Source: Prochilodus magdalenae (Eukaryota > Chordata > Actinopteri > Characiformes > Prochilodontidae). From it: 64,000 nucleotides of DNA. The translations under genes were made by a program, and so were the position numbers. Within the stretch, counting starts at the first letter, position 1. Each line of letters begins with the position of its first letter. The DNA lies in NCBI GenBank assembly GCA_024036415.1, contig JAMWET010000024.1, positions 1-64,000 on the forward strand, written 5' to 3'. Under the pieces are notes generated by a model. That model was not told where the DNA came from, did not search any database, and was given only the letters and a program-made list of their open reading frames with translations. This document shows positions 12,856 to 26,094 of this stretch, piece by piece.

Positions 12856-14216
12856 AAACTACAAAACATTTAATAGAGAGTATGGTGGTCAGTACGAGGT
12901 TTTCCACTCTACTGCACAGAAGTTAATGCGGCATACTTAATCACATGTTAACAGTTAAGTATATATTCATAGAGGCTCTGAGATCTTCTGTCCTAGTTTA
13001 TTTGAGATTAATATCAGGAAAATGAGGACCCACTTTTAGAGTAAAGATGGCAACATACTGCCACAGTATCATATGAAAAAAAAACATTTAGCGGGGTTAA
13101 AGGCTGGGTATTTTGTTAAAGGATGTTGTGCCTGTGATTTGTTTTTCTTTGATCTTGTTTCGAATAGTGAAATGAGACGTACTGTTAGATCAGAGGTGCC
13201 CAAGCTGAGTCCACACAGGGAGACAGTGTGGCAGCCAGGCCTTTCATTCTATCCAAGCTGGAGCCACAACTTAGATTCCACTGGTTTAAACAGTTGCCCT
13301 CGGTCTTTGAACAAGCGATCATGTGTTCTCCTGCGTTTGAATGAAACCTGCAGCCTCCTTAGCCCTGTGTGAATAATCCTGGACATTCCCTCTCAGACTG
13401 CATGACATGGGAATCCAGTAAAAAGCCGGTTGAAAGATTTCTGAAATCCCCAGCAATATCGACGCCTTTGGTTATTAACTTTCGTAGTGCTATTACATAA
13501 TATTTATTAAATCATTGTGCTATTTTCAGCTATGATGGAACTGCCAAAGTGAGCCCAAATCTGATTACTACCCACGTATTCAAAATTGAAAAGCAGAGCG
13601 GTTAAAACTAGTATACAGAGAGTTATTAGCCAATTCCAATAAGTAGTTTGCCAGACAACGACAGGCGGAAAATCATATGCTGTTTCTCATATGAAGGGAT
13701 TGACAGCACTCAGCACATTGCAGCCCCAGTCAGCATAATCCTCAGAGAACCTTGACCTGTCATGCACTCAAAGCAAATACGGTGAAACAGAAAGAGATGA
13801 GACAAACAATAACGAGGGGCTCCGGGGAGAACAAAGGGTAAGATTCTAGTCAGTGTTACCAAAAAGCCCAGGTTTAAATTCTTTCAGCCTCTTAATTACG
13901 GGAGGGCCATATGAGGGCCGAGTTTCAGTGCCAGTATTTTTAATCAATCTAATCTGCATGCGTGACCACAGGAGAAATGGGCTTGGGGGAAAGGGCGTCA
14001 ATTGCCAATCTTGTGCCTGCGATGGGCCTTCTGCTTGAGCGGTTTTAATGTGATGAGGGGTGTTTGATGAAAGGATTCTCAGACCTGCAAAACAGGCATT
14101 CCATGCTTAAATCCTCTTAAGAAGAGAAGAGATGAGAGCCAGATGAATCAAGGTTCATTTGCACCCGAGGGCGAAAGTAAACTAGGGGTGTCGATCTCGC
14201 AGGCACACATTTACCA
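12856..14216. other. Unique DNA, no gene recognised
   Basis: Short open frames of 60-99 codons occur but lack splice sites or domain motifs. No repeats were recognised. Confidence 0.5.
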
Positions 14217-14272
14217 ACACACACACACACACAACAACAACACACACAACACCACACACATAACACACACCA
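14217..14272. repeat. (CA)n/(CAA)n microsatellite
   Basis: A short run of CACACA is interspersed with ACAACAACA and ends in CACCACC. Confidence 0.9.
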
Positions 14273-17200
14273 CCAAGAGGTAGCCAGATAGCCTGGCAAA
14301 AACAGAAAAAAAATGAAAAAAATGACGAAATTCGTTTCATAGCACCATAAGCAACAGCAACCTCCTGTTCACACAGGACACATGGGCCTTTAAAAGCACT
14401 GAGGTGCGAGTAACGTTATATCAACCGACAACGCATTTCATTTCTGATAGAAAAAAAATAATAATTGCCACGTTAATATTACTCTTATATCCCAGTGGCA
14501 ATCATAAAGTCTATGTCAGTGTTTTCAGGAGCATACAACCCCATCAAAGAAATGTATTACAAGCAACTTAATTAGCATTAATGCCATTTCACAAAGCTTG
14601 CTAATTTCACACTGTGAGAAAGGTGGGCTGAATTAGTAATGGCATTTACAGTAGTCGGCCTTGCGATGCATTGAACAGTGTACAAATGCTGTTATGATTG
14701 TGGCGTTCGTTTTCAAGGGAAATAGAATAATTTACTGCTGATTATTAACCTAGTCTGTTGGCATGATAGCTGATGTGGTGAGGATCTCAAACATGGTGCC
14801 CGCTCATGGTGTGAATGAAGATTGTTGCTCGGGCACACAGGGTGATCTTTGCAACTAGCAAAGAATAGGAGGCAACCATAAGGACCCCATTAGCCAATAG
14901 CCCCATGACAACTGCCACTGTTATGACATACAAAGACAAACAAAAGAAGGACAAGGCGGAGAGGGAGGCATAACAGTCGATCGCATTCACTACACATATA
15001 GTACTATAAGTAACTCCCAGACAAAAATGTATCCCTACTGTGACATGTTCCAAGGGTGTTTTTAATTACAAGGAAATTTGTTTGACCTTTGATTGAGGGT
15101 AGACGTAAAATTTGAGCCACAATGTTTACATTGCGCCACGTTGGACTGAGGACAAACAGTTTTGGCTCATCATTTAGAGAGACAATAACATTCCGATCCC
15201 TGTATGCCAAGGTGACACATGTCTGCATTCACAGGGCTGCGAATGTGGCCTGAGCATTCACACACTGGGACTGGCCTTGCAAAAGCCACAGAGACGGCAA
15301 TCCTCTCAACCCCCCCTTAGCTCCATTGTTACAGTTACTCTGTACTAAATTATCTCACACACTAAACAAATCTTGCTTAAAACTTAATTCACTTATTTAA
15401 AACAGAGCAATCATACCAGTAAGTCTATTTCAACAACTATATCTCAACATAGAAAATAACAAGAGCTGAAGATGATTTGACTTGCCCAAGGGACAGAGTG
15501 GAAGCATAGATGGGTGCACCACTCGGGGAGCCCAGAGCCTCAATAATAAAAAAAAATGAGCACCCAAAGGCTCCTATCCTTCCATCCTTTCTTGTCTCCA
15601 GTTTCAGGATGAATAAAACCCATCCCTGATTTAGTATCCTGAAACTGTAAAACATGCAGATGAATAATAAGAAAACACTCAGAATTATTCTCCTGAGCTT
15701 TTCATAACCACTACGAATTCCACTTACCCACCTATTCCATACCTGAACTCAGGGTACATCTGTTCTGAAGTAATAACCCAAATTAATGACATCTATATGC
15801 AGTATGTAGACAGAGACAAAAACACTTCAAAAACAGCTGTTACGTAGAAGTTATTCATTAGTAGATTATATTGTGAGGAGATATACCAATTTGCAAAAGA
15901 GAAACAAAAATAGAAAAATAATAAAGACCAGATGAAAATGGAACACACCTAACAAACCAGACTAAGCCACGCAAACAGTCCAAACTAGTAAAAAGCACTT
16001 AAAGCTTTCAATTCTTGAGAAATCCAATCCTGCTTTAAATGATAAAAGTAAGCCAGTTCAAGCAAGTTTCCGAAACAAAGAAGCTGCTGGCTGCTGTGAC
16101 AGTGACACCCCGTGAGCCAGATCTCAACAACGAATGTGTTTAGGGTGCCTGTATGGGGTCACTGGAAATTTGAAGAAACATGGATAAAGCAGCTCCTAGA
16201 GACTAGCTTTGGACTGAAAATATTCCTGCAAGATTCTATTAAAACACTGAAAGCAGGATGCTGAAGAGAAGGGGAACTGGAGAGGCAAAGGGTATTACAT
16301 GCTAAGATTACAGCGTCAGAGGCCTTGGAACTCCCTGTTTTTATACAGGACGTGTTGTCTTTACATTTGTGGCTATTTACTTTGACTGGCTATTTATGAC
16401 CCAAAACTAAATATGCAAAACAGTGATCTCAGCAGGGCTACTAAAACTTCACTAATAAACAGACTACTCATTTACACGACAATAAATAATACCAGTCATA
16501 TCAGATTTCTGCCACTATCTTGAATTTTTCCACTTACCATTTATATACAGACATACTAAAAATAGTCTCCGATTTGTTAAGGTCTTAGATATCAATTAAA
16601 GAATCTGATTTTATCAGGAGCTGGATTTTTAGCTCAAAGAGTTGGATTTTCTGTTGCATGTATATGGTTACACTGCTTTGTCTATTTGGAATTTTCAGTA
16701 GGCATGTGTGACAAAAAAACAGGCCAACGGTACCAGAAAACTAACCATGCAAAAAACAGTTAAACACACAACCGAAGATAAGGGACAAGCTTTGGGAGTG
16801 CTTGAAACCAACAGCATGCTTGATGAATGAATGAAATTAATTTAAAGTTCTCACACATTCTTATGTATGCGTGCTCATATATTTCAGGTAGAGCTTGACA
16901 GTTTTTTAAGAAGTCATGATGGCGCAAAATTTGAGCTTTCCATTACGATTACGTGAAGTCTCACTCCCTGATTTACTTCTGGTTGCAAAGCAGAAATCGG
17001 ATTATGGTTTCAGCGTGGAGTTACACGTCTTAAAAGATGAATCAGAGAGAATGAATAAAGTTTGGGATGGCTGCAGGCATATGTAACGTAGCTAACATTA
17101 GAAGCTCACTGCCAGCCTAGCTGTTTGGGGTACCCAATATCGGCCGACCATGTTTTATAGGGTGTTTTCATTGCATGTTTCCGTAGCCCATTTTACTGTT

Positions 17201-19540
17201 GCACAGACTAAGGTTAAAGAAGCGCTTGGCTAGCTTCTCTTATATCAGCATTTTATGACAGGAAAGTGGTTATGATATAGAATAATCGATAGGGAGCGTT
17301 TGTCAGATGGAGATCTACTCAAAGCAATCAGAGAGCCTTAGAAGCCAACACATGAAGGCTTGGACCTGGACGCCGAAAGATATAGTCACTATGTCACATC
17401 TCATTCAAGGGTGGAATATGGATCAACGCATCGCTCTACCACTGACATGGTGCATGGCTACTTATTGCCGCCACTGTTTACACAGTGTTGGGTTGCTTGC
17501 TCTGTATAAACATAATAGGGTTTATTGTCTGGGACAGCATTTGATTGTTTTGGTACTATGTGGAGTTGGTATGGGAAGTGTGTGACGAGGTTTCTCTGTC
17601 TATCACAAATGCATCGTTGATTCTTACAGTACATGAGGGGTCGCTGTCGTACTCTAATTTGCATGGTGTCCTCCCTTTTTTCACATAATTGGCTTCAGGC
17701 CCTCTGACATGGCATTTACAAGCATTCAGTATTGATGGCACAATCACAAGACGTAGGATTTGCTAAGACATCAGTGTTGCCTTTGTTATCTTGATATTGG
17801 TGATGGAATTATGCGAGGATAGAAAGTGTACATGGCTAAAACGCTCCAACGCTCCCCAGACAGCACTCCTGTTTGCGAATAAAGACAGGACTCTGCAGAC
17901 CAATATGCATACACGCAAGTGTTAGTTCTTAGCCAACACCTCTCGCATACAAACATAGAATACAAGACATCACACACGTGAGATTAATGATTTTGTCCGC
18001 ACGTCATCTGTAGAGCCTGGATCTAGATGGAAACAATCCATCGAGAAGAGAGGCTACACCCAGCTCAGATTAGGGTCAGGCCTTCCAGCTGCGACCACTT
18101 GCCCATACAACGACACACGCAAACCTAAAAAACGTCACTAAATCAACAATCAGGCAGATGGTCAAATAATTCTAGGGTGATACATTAGAAGCATGGATTA
18201 GGGGGAAGGGTTCTATTACATTCTATAAGAGGTGCTCTCTTCCCGACAACTTGTTCTTCACCCCCGCCCAGTCAAAACCATGGGCGTGGACAGAAATCGT
18301 TTTGCCTTAAGTGACCATTTTATTAAGACAAATGAGCCCCTGGAACATTTAATTTATCATTGCCAATTAGTCAGGACTCAGCTAGCGCGAGATAGTTATT
18401 TACAATACATAGCAAACTCCTAATATTTTAAGTGTTAAAACTAAAAATGTACTTATAATGACAGTAAAAACAGAGTGTTAAATACTTGAGCACAATTTCT
18501 TAATGTTACATGCAAATTTTCAGACAGACAACTTCTAAACAGACCTTAACAACTGCTCACCCTAAGTGTCACTCCAGGTACCAAGATTAATGAAAAAACA
18601 CATACTTGTAGTCCTGGAGGGACACATCCTTGGACTAACTCGCAGGGTATCACATGGATGGAGACGCTTGTGTGGCCTACGTGCACTAAGTCCAGCTAAT
18701 TTTCACCCAGTGTTAAGAGGTCATTAAGTAGCTGATAGGTTTAAACAGGAAATCCCAAAGTATGATCCCTATACACTGTTAAGCATGAATTGAAAAAAAA
18801 AAATCTGATATAAATGTTTAAGAAGCCAGCTTTGGTTAAAGACTGTTTGTTTAAATTCTCTGATTTTAAAAAAGTGAGAAATATTACATTGCAAGCTTTT
18901 TGGGGCTTAATTTAAGTTTAGGAATATGAGAGAAACAAAGAGAAAAAGAAGTTGCTGTCTACAGCTGTGCTAGTTGCTCCAGAGCCTGCAGGAACTGGCA
19001 TTGACACCAAACCACACACCGAGAGACCAAGAGCATGAAGATCAGAACTACCACTGAGACCCACTCAGTTAAACGTGAGCCTCGTTCCTTCTTACGACCC
19101 CCCCCGGCCTCAGACACGATTCTTTCCATACCATGAATTATTTGTGCCAAATGAGCAAAAATATTTGACATGCTTTAAATGCCGATTTCATGCCTCGCTA
19201 TTGTTCCAGAGTGAATCTGAGTGCACAGCTGAATTACAAACGAGATCTCATACGGGATTATTTCAGCCGCAGTAAGTATTGGATATTTAAGTCTGTAATC
19301 GTCTGCAAATCACCAATCAATGCGTTCTTAGTATTTGGAGGTGCGAGCAAAGAAACACCTGGATCCCTTTAACCATCTTTGTAAATGTGTTTCTTGAGTA
19401 ATGCAACTTGGTCAGAACAAGAAAACATGCGAACACAAGAGGCATGAGGATGCATTTGAGAAGTCCAGCCATATGACCATATGGACAGCGATGCAGTCCA
19501 TGCCCTGCTCCTCCGAAAATGCCGGCCTCTGCCGTACTAT
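14273..19540. other. 5.3 kb of unique DNA with possible conserved non-coding sequence
   Basis: No exon, RNA gene or transposon was recognised. About 14560-14650 contains clustered homeodomain-type cores (TTAATTAGCATTAATG and a second GCTAATTTC), which makes it a weak enhancer candidate. A minus-strand frame at 18959-19171 encodes a hydrophobic stretch but has no splice or homology support and is not called. Confidence 0.4.
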
Positions 19541-19551
19541 AGTATATATAT

Positions 19552-19583
<32 letters not shown>

Positions 19584-19620
19584 ATATATATATTATATAT
19601 ATCTCATATATATATACATA
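19541..19620. repeat. (TA)n microsatellite, left of a Tc1 insertion
   Basis: An alternating TA run with small interruptions abuts the transposon terminus at 19621. A further TA run starts immediately on the other side of the element (20163), so the transposon sits inside one TA repeat. Confidence 0.95.
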
Positions 19621-20162
19621 CAGGGGTTGGAAAATGAAACTGAAACACCTGTCAATATAGTGAGGGAGGTCTCATGGCTAAATTGGAACCAGTCTGGTGG
19701 CCAATCTTCATTAATTGCACATTGCACCAGTAAGAGCAGAGTTGTGAAGGTTCAGTTAGCAGGTAAGAGCACAGTTTCTGCTCAAAATACTGCAATGCAC
19801 ACAACATTATGGGTTCATGAGTTCAAAAGAGGACAGATTGTTGGTGCACGTCTTGCTGGCCACATCTGTGACCAAGACAGCAAGTCCTTGTGATGTATCC
19901 AAGAGGCCACGGGTATCCAGGGTGATGTCAGCATACCACCTGAGAAAGATGAACTCCCACCAGCATCACGTAGTGACCTGGCCATTTATCCTGCAAGAAG
20001 AATGGCTTAAAAATCCTCTGACCACTGTGCAGGACTTGGATATGTCATTCCCAAGACGAAAACTGACGCTGTATTGGCCGCAAAAGGAGGACCTACACCA
20101 TACTAATAAATGATTGTGGGTCTAAAACCAGGTGTTTCAGTTTCACATTGTTCCAACCCCTG
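19621..20162 (+). mobile_element. Internally deleted Tc1/mariner-type transposon
   Basis: Terminal inverted repeats of about 31-34 bp begin CAGGGGTTGGA on the left and end TCCAACCCCTG on the right. Both continue inward through the AACTGAAACACCTG word or its complement. Flanking TA dinucleotides at both ends match the family's TA target-site duplication. The interior keeps a frame-broken N-terminal DNA-binding segment (RGQIVGARLAG at about 19828, and VSRVMSAYH after a frame change). It then jumps at about 19940-19965 to the transposase C-terminus (ILQEEWLK, TTVQDL, MSFPRR), followed by a TAATAA stop region. The central DDE catalytic domain is absent, so only about 0.54 kb of a usual 1.2-1.6 kb element remains. 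It cannot mobilise itself, but intact ends could in principle be recognised in trans. The TIR and coding assignment is confident; the exact subfamily is not. Confidence 0.9.
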
Positions 20163-20343
20163 TATATATATATATATATATATATAGCCCTGCATTTTAA
20201 GAGCAGGCGCATGGGACTATTATATATTTATATATAATTTTTTATAATAAAAATAATATTAAATAGAAATATAGCTTGAAATTTTAGTTGTGAACGACAC
20301 CTCCTAATGGAAAGTACTTCCTATAAATGACAATGCTGTATAT
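20163..20343. repeat. TA repeat remainder and AT-rich flank
   Basis: About 24 bp of TA alternation is followed by AT-rich sequence (about 20215-20275) with short A and T runs. No coding signal was seen. Confidence 0.8.
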
Positions 20344-20870
20344 ATAGTACCAGTTCATTACTCAGTGCTTTTTTCTAAACTCTAGATTAATCTTGAAATA
20401 TAGCAGAAAACTATGAAGGAAACATATGGAATTATGCCGAATATATGTGTTTATGCTTTAAGCTTAATTTCTTCAAAGTGGCGTCCTTTAACAAATTGTA
20501 CATTTTTGGCATTCTTCTCAATCAGCTTCATGAGGTTTTCCGCCTTGTGAATGGTTTTCACTTAACCATATTCACCTTGGTCAAGAGTTAAATTGTGGAA
20601 GTGCCTGCCTTCTTGAAACGTGCTTGAGCACCCTTAGGTGTGTTGTGCAGAGGTAGGTTTGGACACACACATATATAAAGTAAATAGCCTTATTCAATAA
20701 CAACTATTCCAATCCATTTTATAGCAAGAACCACTCGAACCAAACTAAGTAAAGAGAAAAACAACAGTCCCATCCTCTACATTAAGACATACAGGTCGTC
20801 AATCCCAAAATTTGCAAGAACTATATCCTCAAATATAGAATATATCCTCAAACCGTTGACTGGTACTGTA
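20344..20870 (+). mobile_element. Second Tc1-like deletion derivative with GTACCAGT ends
   Basis: The left end reads TAGTACCAGTTCATT and the right end reads TTGACTGGTACTGTA. These are degenerate inverted copies of the Tc1-type terminus CAGTACCAGTCAAAAG that is seen intact at 37171. Inside, AAACTATGAAGGAAACATAT and CTTCATGAGGTTTTCCGCCT resemble the subterminal and spacer regions of this family. About 20720-20830 holds a decayed N-terminal transposase segment on the plus strand (words AGAACCACTC, AAAGAGAAAAACAACAGTC, ATTAAGACAT). Stops and indels break the frame and the catalytic part is missing. The copy is older than its neighbour 180 bp upstream, judged by TIR decay. Confidence 0.7.
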
Positions 20871-22519
<1,649 letters not shown>

Positions 22520-22640
22520 GTGTAAAATGTAAATAAATGTAAATTGAAACAGAATCCAATGATTTACAGATCTCATAGATATCAGATGTTAAAGACGATT
22601 TCATTTAGAACTTGATAACAACACATCTCCAATATCAGTC
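22520..22640. mobile_element. Tc1-like terminal fragment
   Basis: The words AAACAGAATCCAATGATTTACA and neighbours are homologous, in inverted orientation, to 32840-32890 (ATTTACAAATCACTGCTTCC). This matches the terminal region of a second Tc1-like family common in teleosts. The interior is too decayed to follow reliably. Confidence 0.45.
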
Positions 22641-22959
22641 TCCAAATACTGTTATTTTACAGGAGTACAACACATCTATTTTAAAAGTCCAAAAAAATCA
22701 TTACATGCAAAACAATTCACTGCTAGTTGCTCAACTTTAATAAATCCACCCACTTTCTGTGTAGTACTCCTACAACTTTCATAATCTTTCCTCAAGTAGT
22801 TATATAAGAGACACATGTTTCATTTCGTCCATAATCAGGTGCAAAAAGGTCAGACATCTGACCCTTGAATATCATTTATTTGAGCATTTTAAAATAACCA
22901 TAGCAAAAAACTCTGGAACACGCAACAGTCCTTATGAAGACTGTACACGAGCAAGGTCA

Positions 22960-23380
22960 AAAGATGTCAATATGAAGAAGACTAAAGTTTTGACGACAGG
23001 AAAGAGTACCAACTTTACCAGTGATGGTGGAGATGTGGAAAAGGTGGACAGCTTTTGCCTACTCAGAACAATTATTAACAACAGAGGATCCGGAACTTAA
23101 GAAATTCAACAGATGGACAAGGATGAAGGAGGTTAAAAAGATCTTTAAATGCAAAGATTTGCCTTGACAAATATAAATAATCTGAATTGTCCAGGCTCTG
23201 TGGCTCCTTATGGATGTACAAGCTGGATGAAATATGAATATGAATATGTTCTCTTACTTTCGACATATTATGAGAACAACCGATTCACTGGACTGTTATA
23301 CTCTGAAGAGTTGGAGGTAAAAGATGACCAGCTATTGATACAATCTGAAGAACCGTAAACCAGCCATTCAGAGTGTTGAA
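22960..23380 (+). pseudogene. Degraded LINE reverse-transcriptase C-terminal remnant
   Basis: Translation shows MKKTKVLTTG, then DGGDVEKVDSFCLL, then a small residue-rich NNRG. After frame changes come APYGCTSW at about 23207-23230 and YFRHIMR at about 23257-23277. The order K-T-K, D-G-x-x-V-E-x-V-x-x-F, Y-G-C-x-S-W, G/R-H-I-M-R is that seen after the reverse-transcriptase core of several vertebrate and insect non-LTR elements. Stops and shifts interrupt every frame. The RT catalytic box itself is not visible and no 3' tail was identified. The clade is not assigned. Confidence 0.5.
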
Positions 23381-24720
23381 GACCCAACCAGAAGGAAAAC
23401 TATCCATATGCTTGCAAGGAGTCAGAAATTATTTGACGGTACTGAATAATCATAATACTTATGACATAAACTCTGACATAAAGCTGACAAGAGCTAAATG
23501 TTACTGGTCAACATTCTGTACAGCATGCATTTGAAATAGAAGGACTGAAACTATACTAAACTTACCATAGCTAGGTATTTAATACTGCTGCCACCGTGGT
23601 ACAGCTACAACTGTATACTGACATGGAAACTATGGTAACATGACATGGTAACACACTAGTGCACAAAGCAAGGTCCATAAAAGCATGGGTGAGCGAGTTT
23701 GGTGTGGAAGAACTTGACAGGACTGCACATTAACCAGATAGAACACCTTTGGTAAGATTGGCGACTGCGAGCCAGGCTTTCTTGTCCAACATCGGTGTCT
23801 GACCTCACAAATGCACTTCTGGAAGAATGGTCAAAAATTCCCATAAACACATTCCTAAACACTGTGGAAAGCCTTCCCAGGAGTTATAGCTTTTATAGCT
23901 ACAAAGGGTGGGCTGACATAATATTAAACCCCATGGATTAAGATCACCTAAATATTATTTTTTAAAACATGAAGAATGTTGAATTTTCCTTGATATGGGC
24001 CCTTTAACATAATTTATGTAACCTAGCAACACGAGAAAAAAAAAAAAACAAGAACCATTTAGGAACCAAAGAATGCATACACACTGGTATTTGGATATAG
24101 ATGTCAGACACACGGTGTAACACGCCTCAGTGAAAGCCAGAGAAGTGTTTGAACAGCCCAATATAAAGTGTTTGCAATGTGCTAATGAGTACAGCTGTCA
24201 TGGTTAGACAGTTCCCCTCTGCTGATATCGGGCAATGCGCAGGTGTCTTCTCCTACAATATTGCTGGATGTGCCGCTAGCCCTCCTCTGCTATCCAGCCC
24301 TGCTTCTTCAATAGCCCTAATCAAATTACCGGCAGAGGCACAGCCGCGGCTTTTGTTTGGACAGGGAGAAAAGGCTGCGACAGATGGGATATTGAGCTTA
24401 GCCACAGGTGAATAGGGAGCAGCCGCCTGCTCAAGATTCTGACACAAAGCAGTGATATTATGTTTCTGGTCGTGCATTAATCACAGAGGTAGAGACAAAC
24501 ACTGACACTATGGATGGACACACTCACAGACGGCCTGCACAATTTACCGTACATCAACCATTATCAAGATGCAACACTGACATCACAGAATGCTGTGTTA
24601 TGTAAATTTGTGCTGGTGTGTGCTGTGAGCATTCTGACCTGTCATGATCTAGATGAGGTTCACCATATTTCTCTGCTCTCTGTGTAAACTGGGCAGTCCT
24701 TATCTTGGGTATTGCTTCAG
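23381..24720. other. Unique DNA with one possible conserved non-coding block
   Basis: About 24250-24450 is more GC-rich, with words such as TAATCAAATTACCGGCAGAG and GCTGCGACAGATGGGATATT, and resembles a conserved non-coding element. Conservation cannot be tested here. No exon was recognised. Confidence 0.35.
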
Positions 24721-24773
24721 TAAGCATTTCCTAACCAATCATAAGGCTGCAGTCTCTTGTTGCCCGTGGTGGA
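24721..24773. repeat. Fragment of the dispersed repeat abutting the minisatellite
   Basis: TTTCCTAACCAATCATAAGG followed by CTGCAGTCTCTTGTTGCCC matches 40688-40722 (TTTCCTAACCAATCACAAGG, CTGCTGCAATCTTGCCCC). The match ends where the 54-bp tandem repeat begins, so the array lies next to or within a copy of that element. Confidence 0.5.
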
Positions 24774-26094
24774 GTTACTGTACACCAACACACTACTTAC
24801 AGCACACTAACACATTACACTTACTGAGTTACTGTACACCAACACACTACTTACAGCACACTAACACATTACACTTACTGAGTTACTGTACACCAACACA
24901 CTACTTACAGCACACTAACACATTACACTTACTGAGTTACTGTACACCAACACACTACTTACAGTACACTAACACATTACACTTACTGAGTTACTGTACA
25001 CCAACACACTACTTACAGTACACTAACACATTACACTTACTGAGATACTGTACACCAACACACTACTTACAGTACACTAACACATTACACTTACTGAGTT
25101 ACTGTACACCAACACACTACTTACAGTACACTAACACATTACACTTACTGAGTTACTGTACACTAACACACTACATACAGTACACTAACACATTACACTT
25201 ACTGAGTTACTGTACACCAACACACTACTTACAGTACACTAACACATTACACTTACTGAGTTACTGTACACCAACACACTATTTACAGCACACTAACACA
25301 TTACACTTACTGAGTTACTGTACACCATCACACTACATACAGTACACTAACACATTACACTTACTGAGTTACAGTACACTAACACTACTCACAATACACT
25401 AACGCATTACACTTACTGAGTTACAGTACACTAACACACTACTCACAGTACACTAACACATTACACTTACTGAGTTACTGTACACCAACACACTACTCAC
25501 AGTACACTAACGCATTACACTTACTGAGTTACAGTACACCAACACACTACTTACAGTACACTAACGCATTACACTTACTGAGTTACAGTACACCAACACA
25601 CTACTTACAGTACACTAACACATTACACTTACTGAGTTACTGTACACCAACACACTACTTACAGTACACTAACACATTACACTTACTGAGTTACTGTACA
25701 CCAACACGCTACTTACAGTACACTAACACATTACACTTACTGAGTTACTGTACACCAACACGCTACTTACAGTACACTAACACATTACACTTACTGAGTT
25801 ACTGTACACCAGCACACTACTTACAGTACACTAACACATTACACTTACTGAGTTACTGTACACCAGCACACTACTTACAGTACACTAACACATTACACTT
25901 ACTGAGTTACTGTACACCAACACACTACTTACAGCACACTAACACATTACACTTACTGAGTTACTGTACACCAACACACTACTTACAGTACACCAACACA
26001 TTACACTTACTGAGTTACTGTACACCAACACACTACTTACAGTACACTACCACATTACACTAACTGAGTTACTGTACACCAGCACACTACTTAC
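24774..26094 (+). repeat. 54-bp minisatellite, array 1, about 24 units
   Basis: The unit starts GTTACTGTACACCAACACAC, continues TACTTACAGYACACTAACAC and ends ATTACACTTACTGA. Starts at 24774 and 24828 fix the period at 54 bp. Variants include CAGCACAC or CAGTACAC, ACACGCTACT, CACCAGCACAC and CTCACAG. The two halves of a unit (27 bp each) are themselves similar (CACCAACACACTACTTAC and CACTAACACATTACACTTAC), which suggests an older 27-bp ancestor. Because 54 is 18 codons, one plus-strand frame stays open for 249 codons with an 18-residue repeat; this is a period artefact. Confidence 0.97.

Noticed and set aside
12444..12926. Cys/Val- and Thr/His-rich open frames in the CA repeat
   Set aside because: Translation of a dinucleotide repeat in several frames on both strands.
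18959..19171. Minus-strand frame of 70 codons with a hydrophobic segment (VSVVVLIFMLLV)
   Set aside because: It could encode a membrane helix, but there is no acceptor, homology or coding bias to support it.
24653..25402. 249-codon plus-strand open frame with an 18-residue repeat
   Set aside because: The 54-bp minisatellite period keeps the frame open; no start context, domain or splice support, and array 2 of the same unit loses the frame.
24774..26094. CRISPR-like regular repeats
   Set aside because: Units are directly adjacent with no unique spacers, and the context is eukaryotic.
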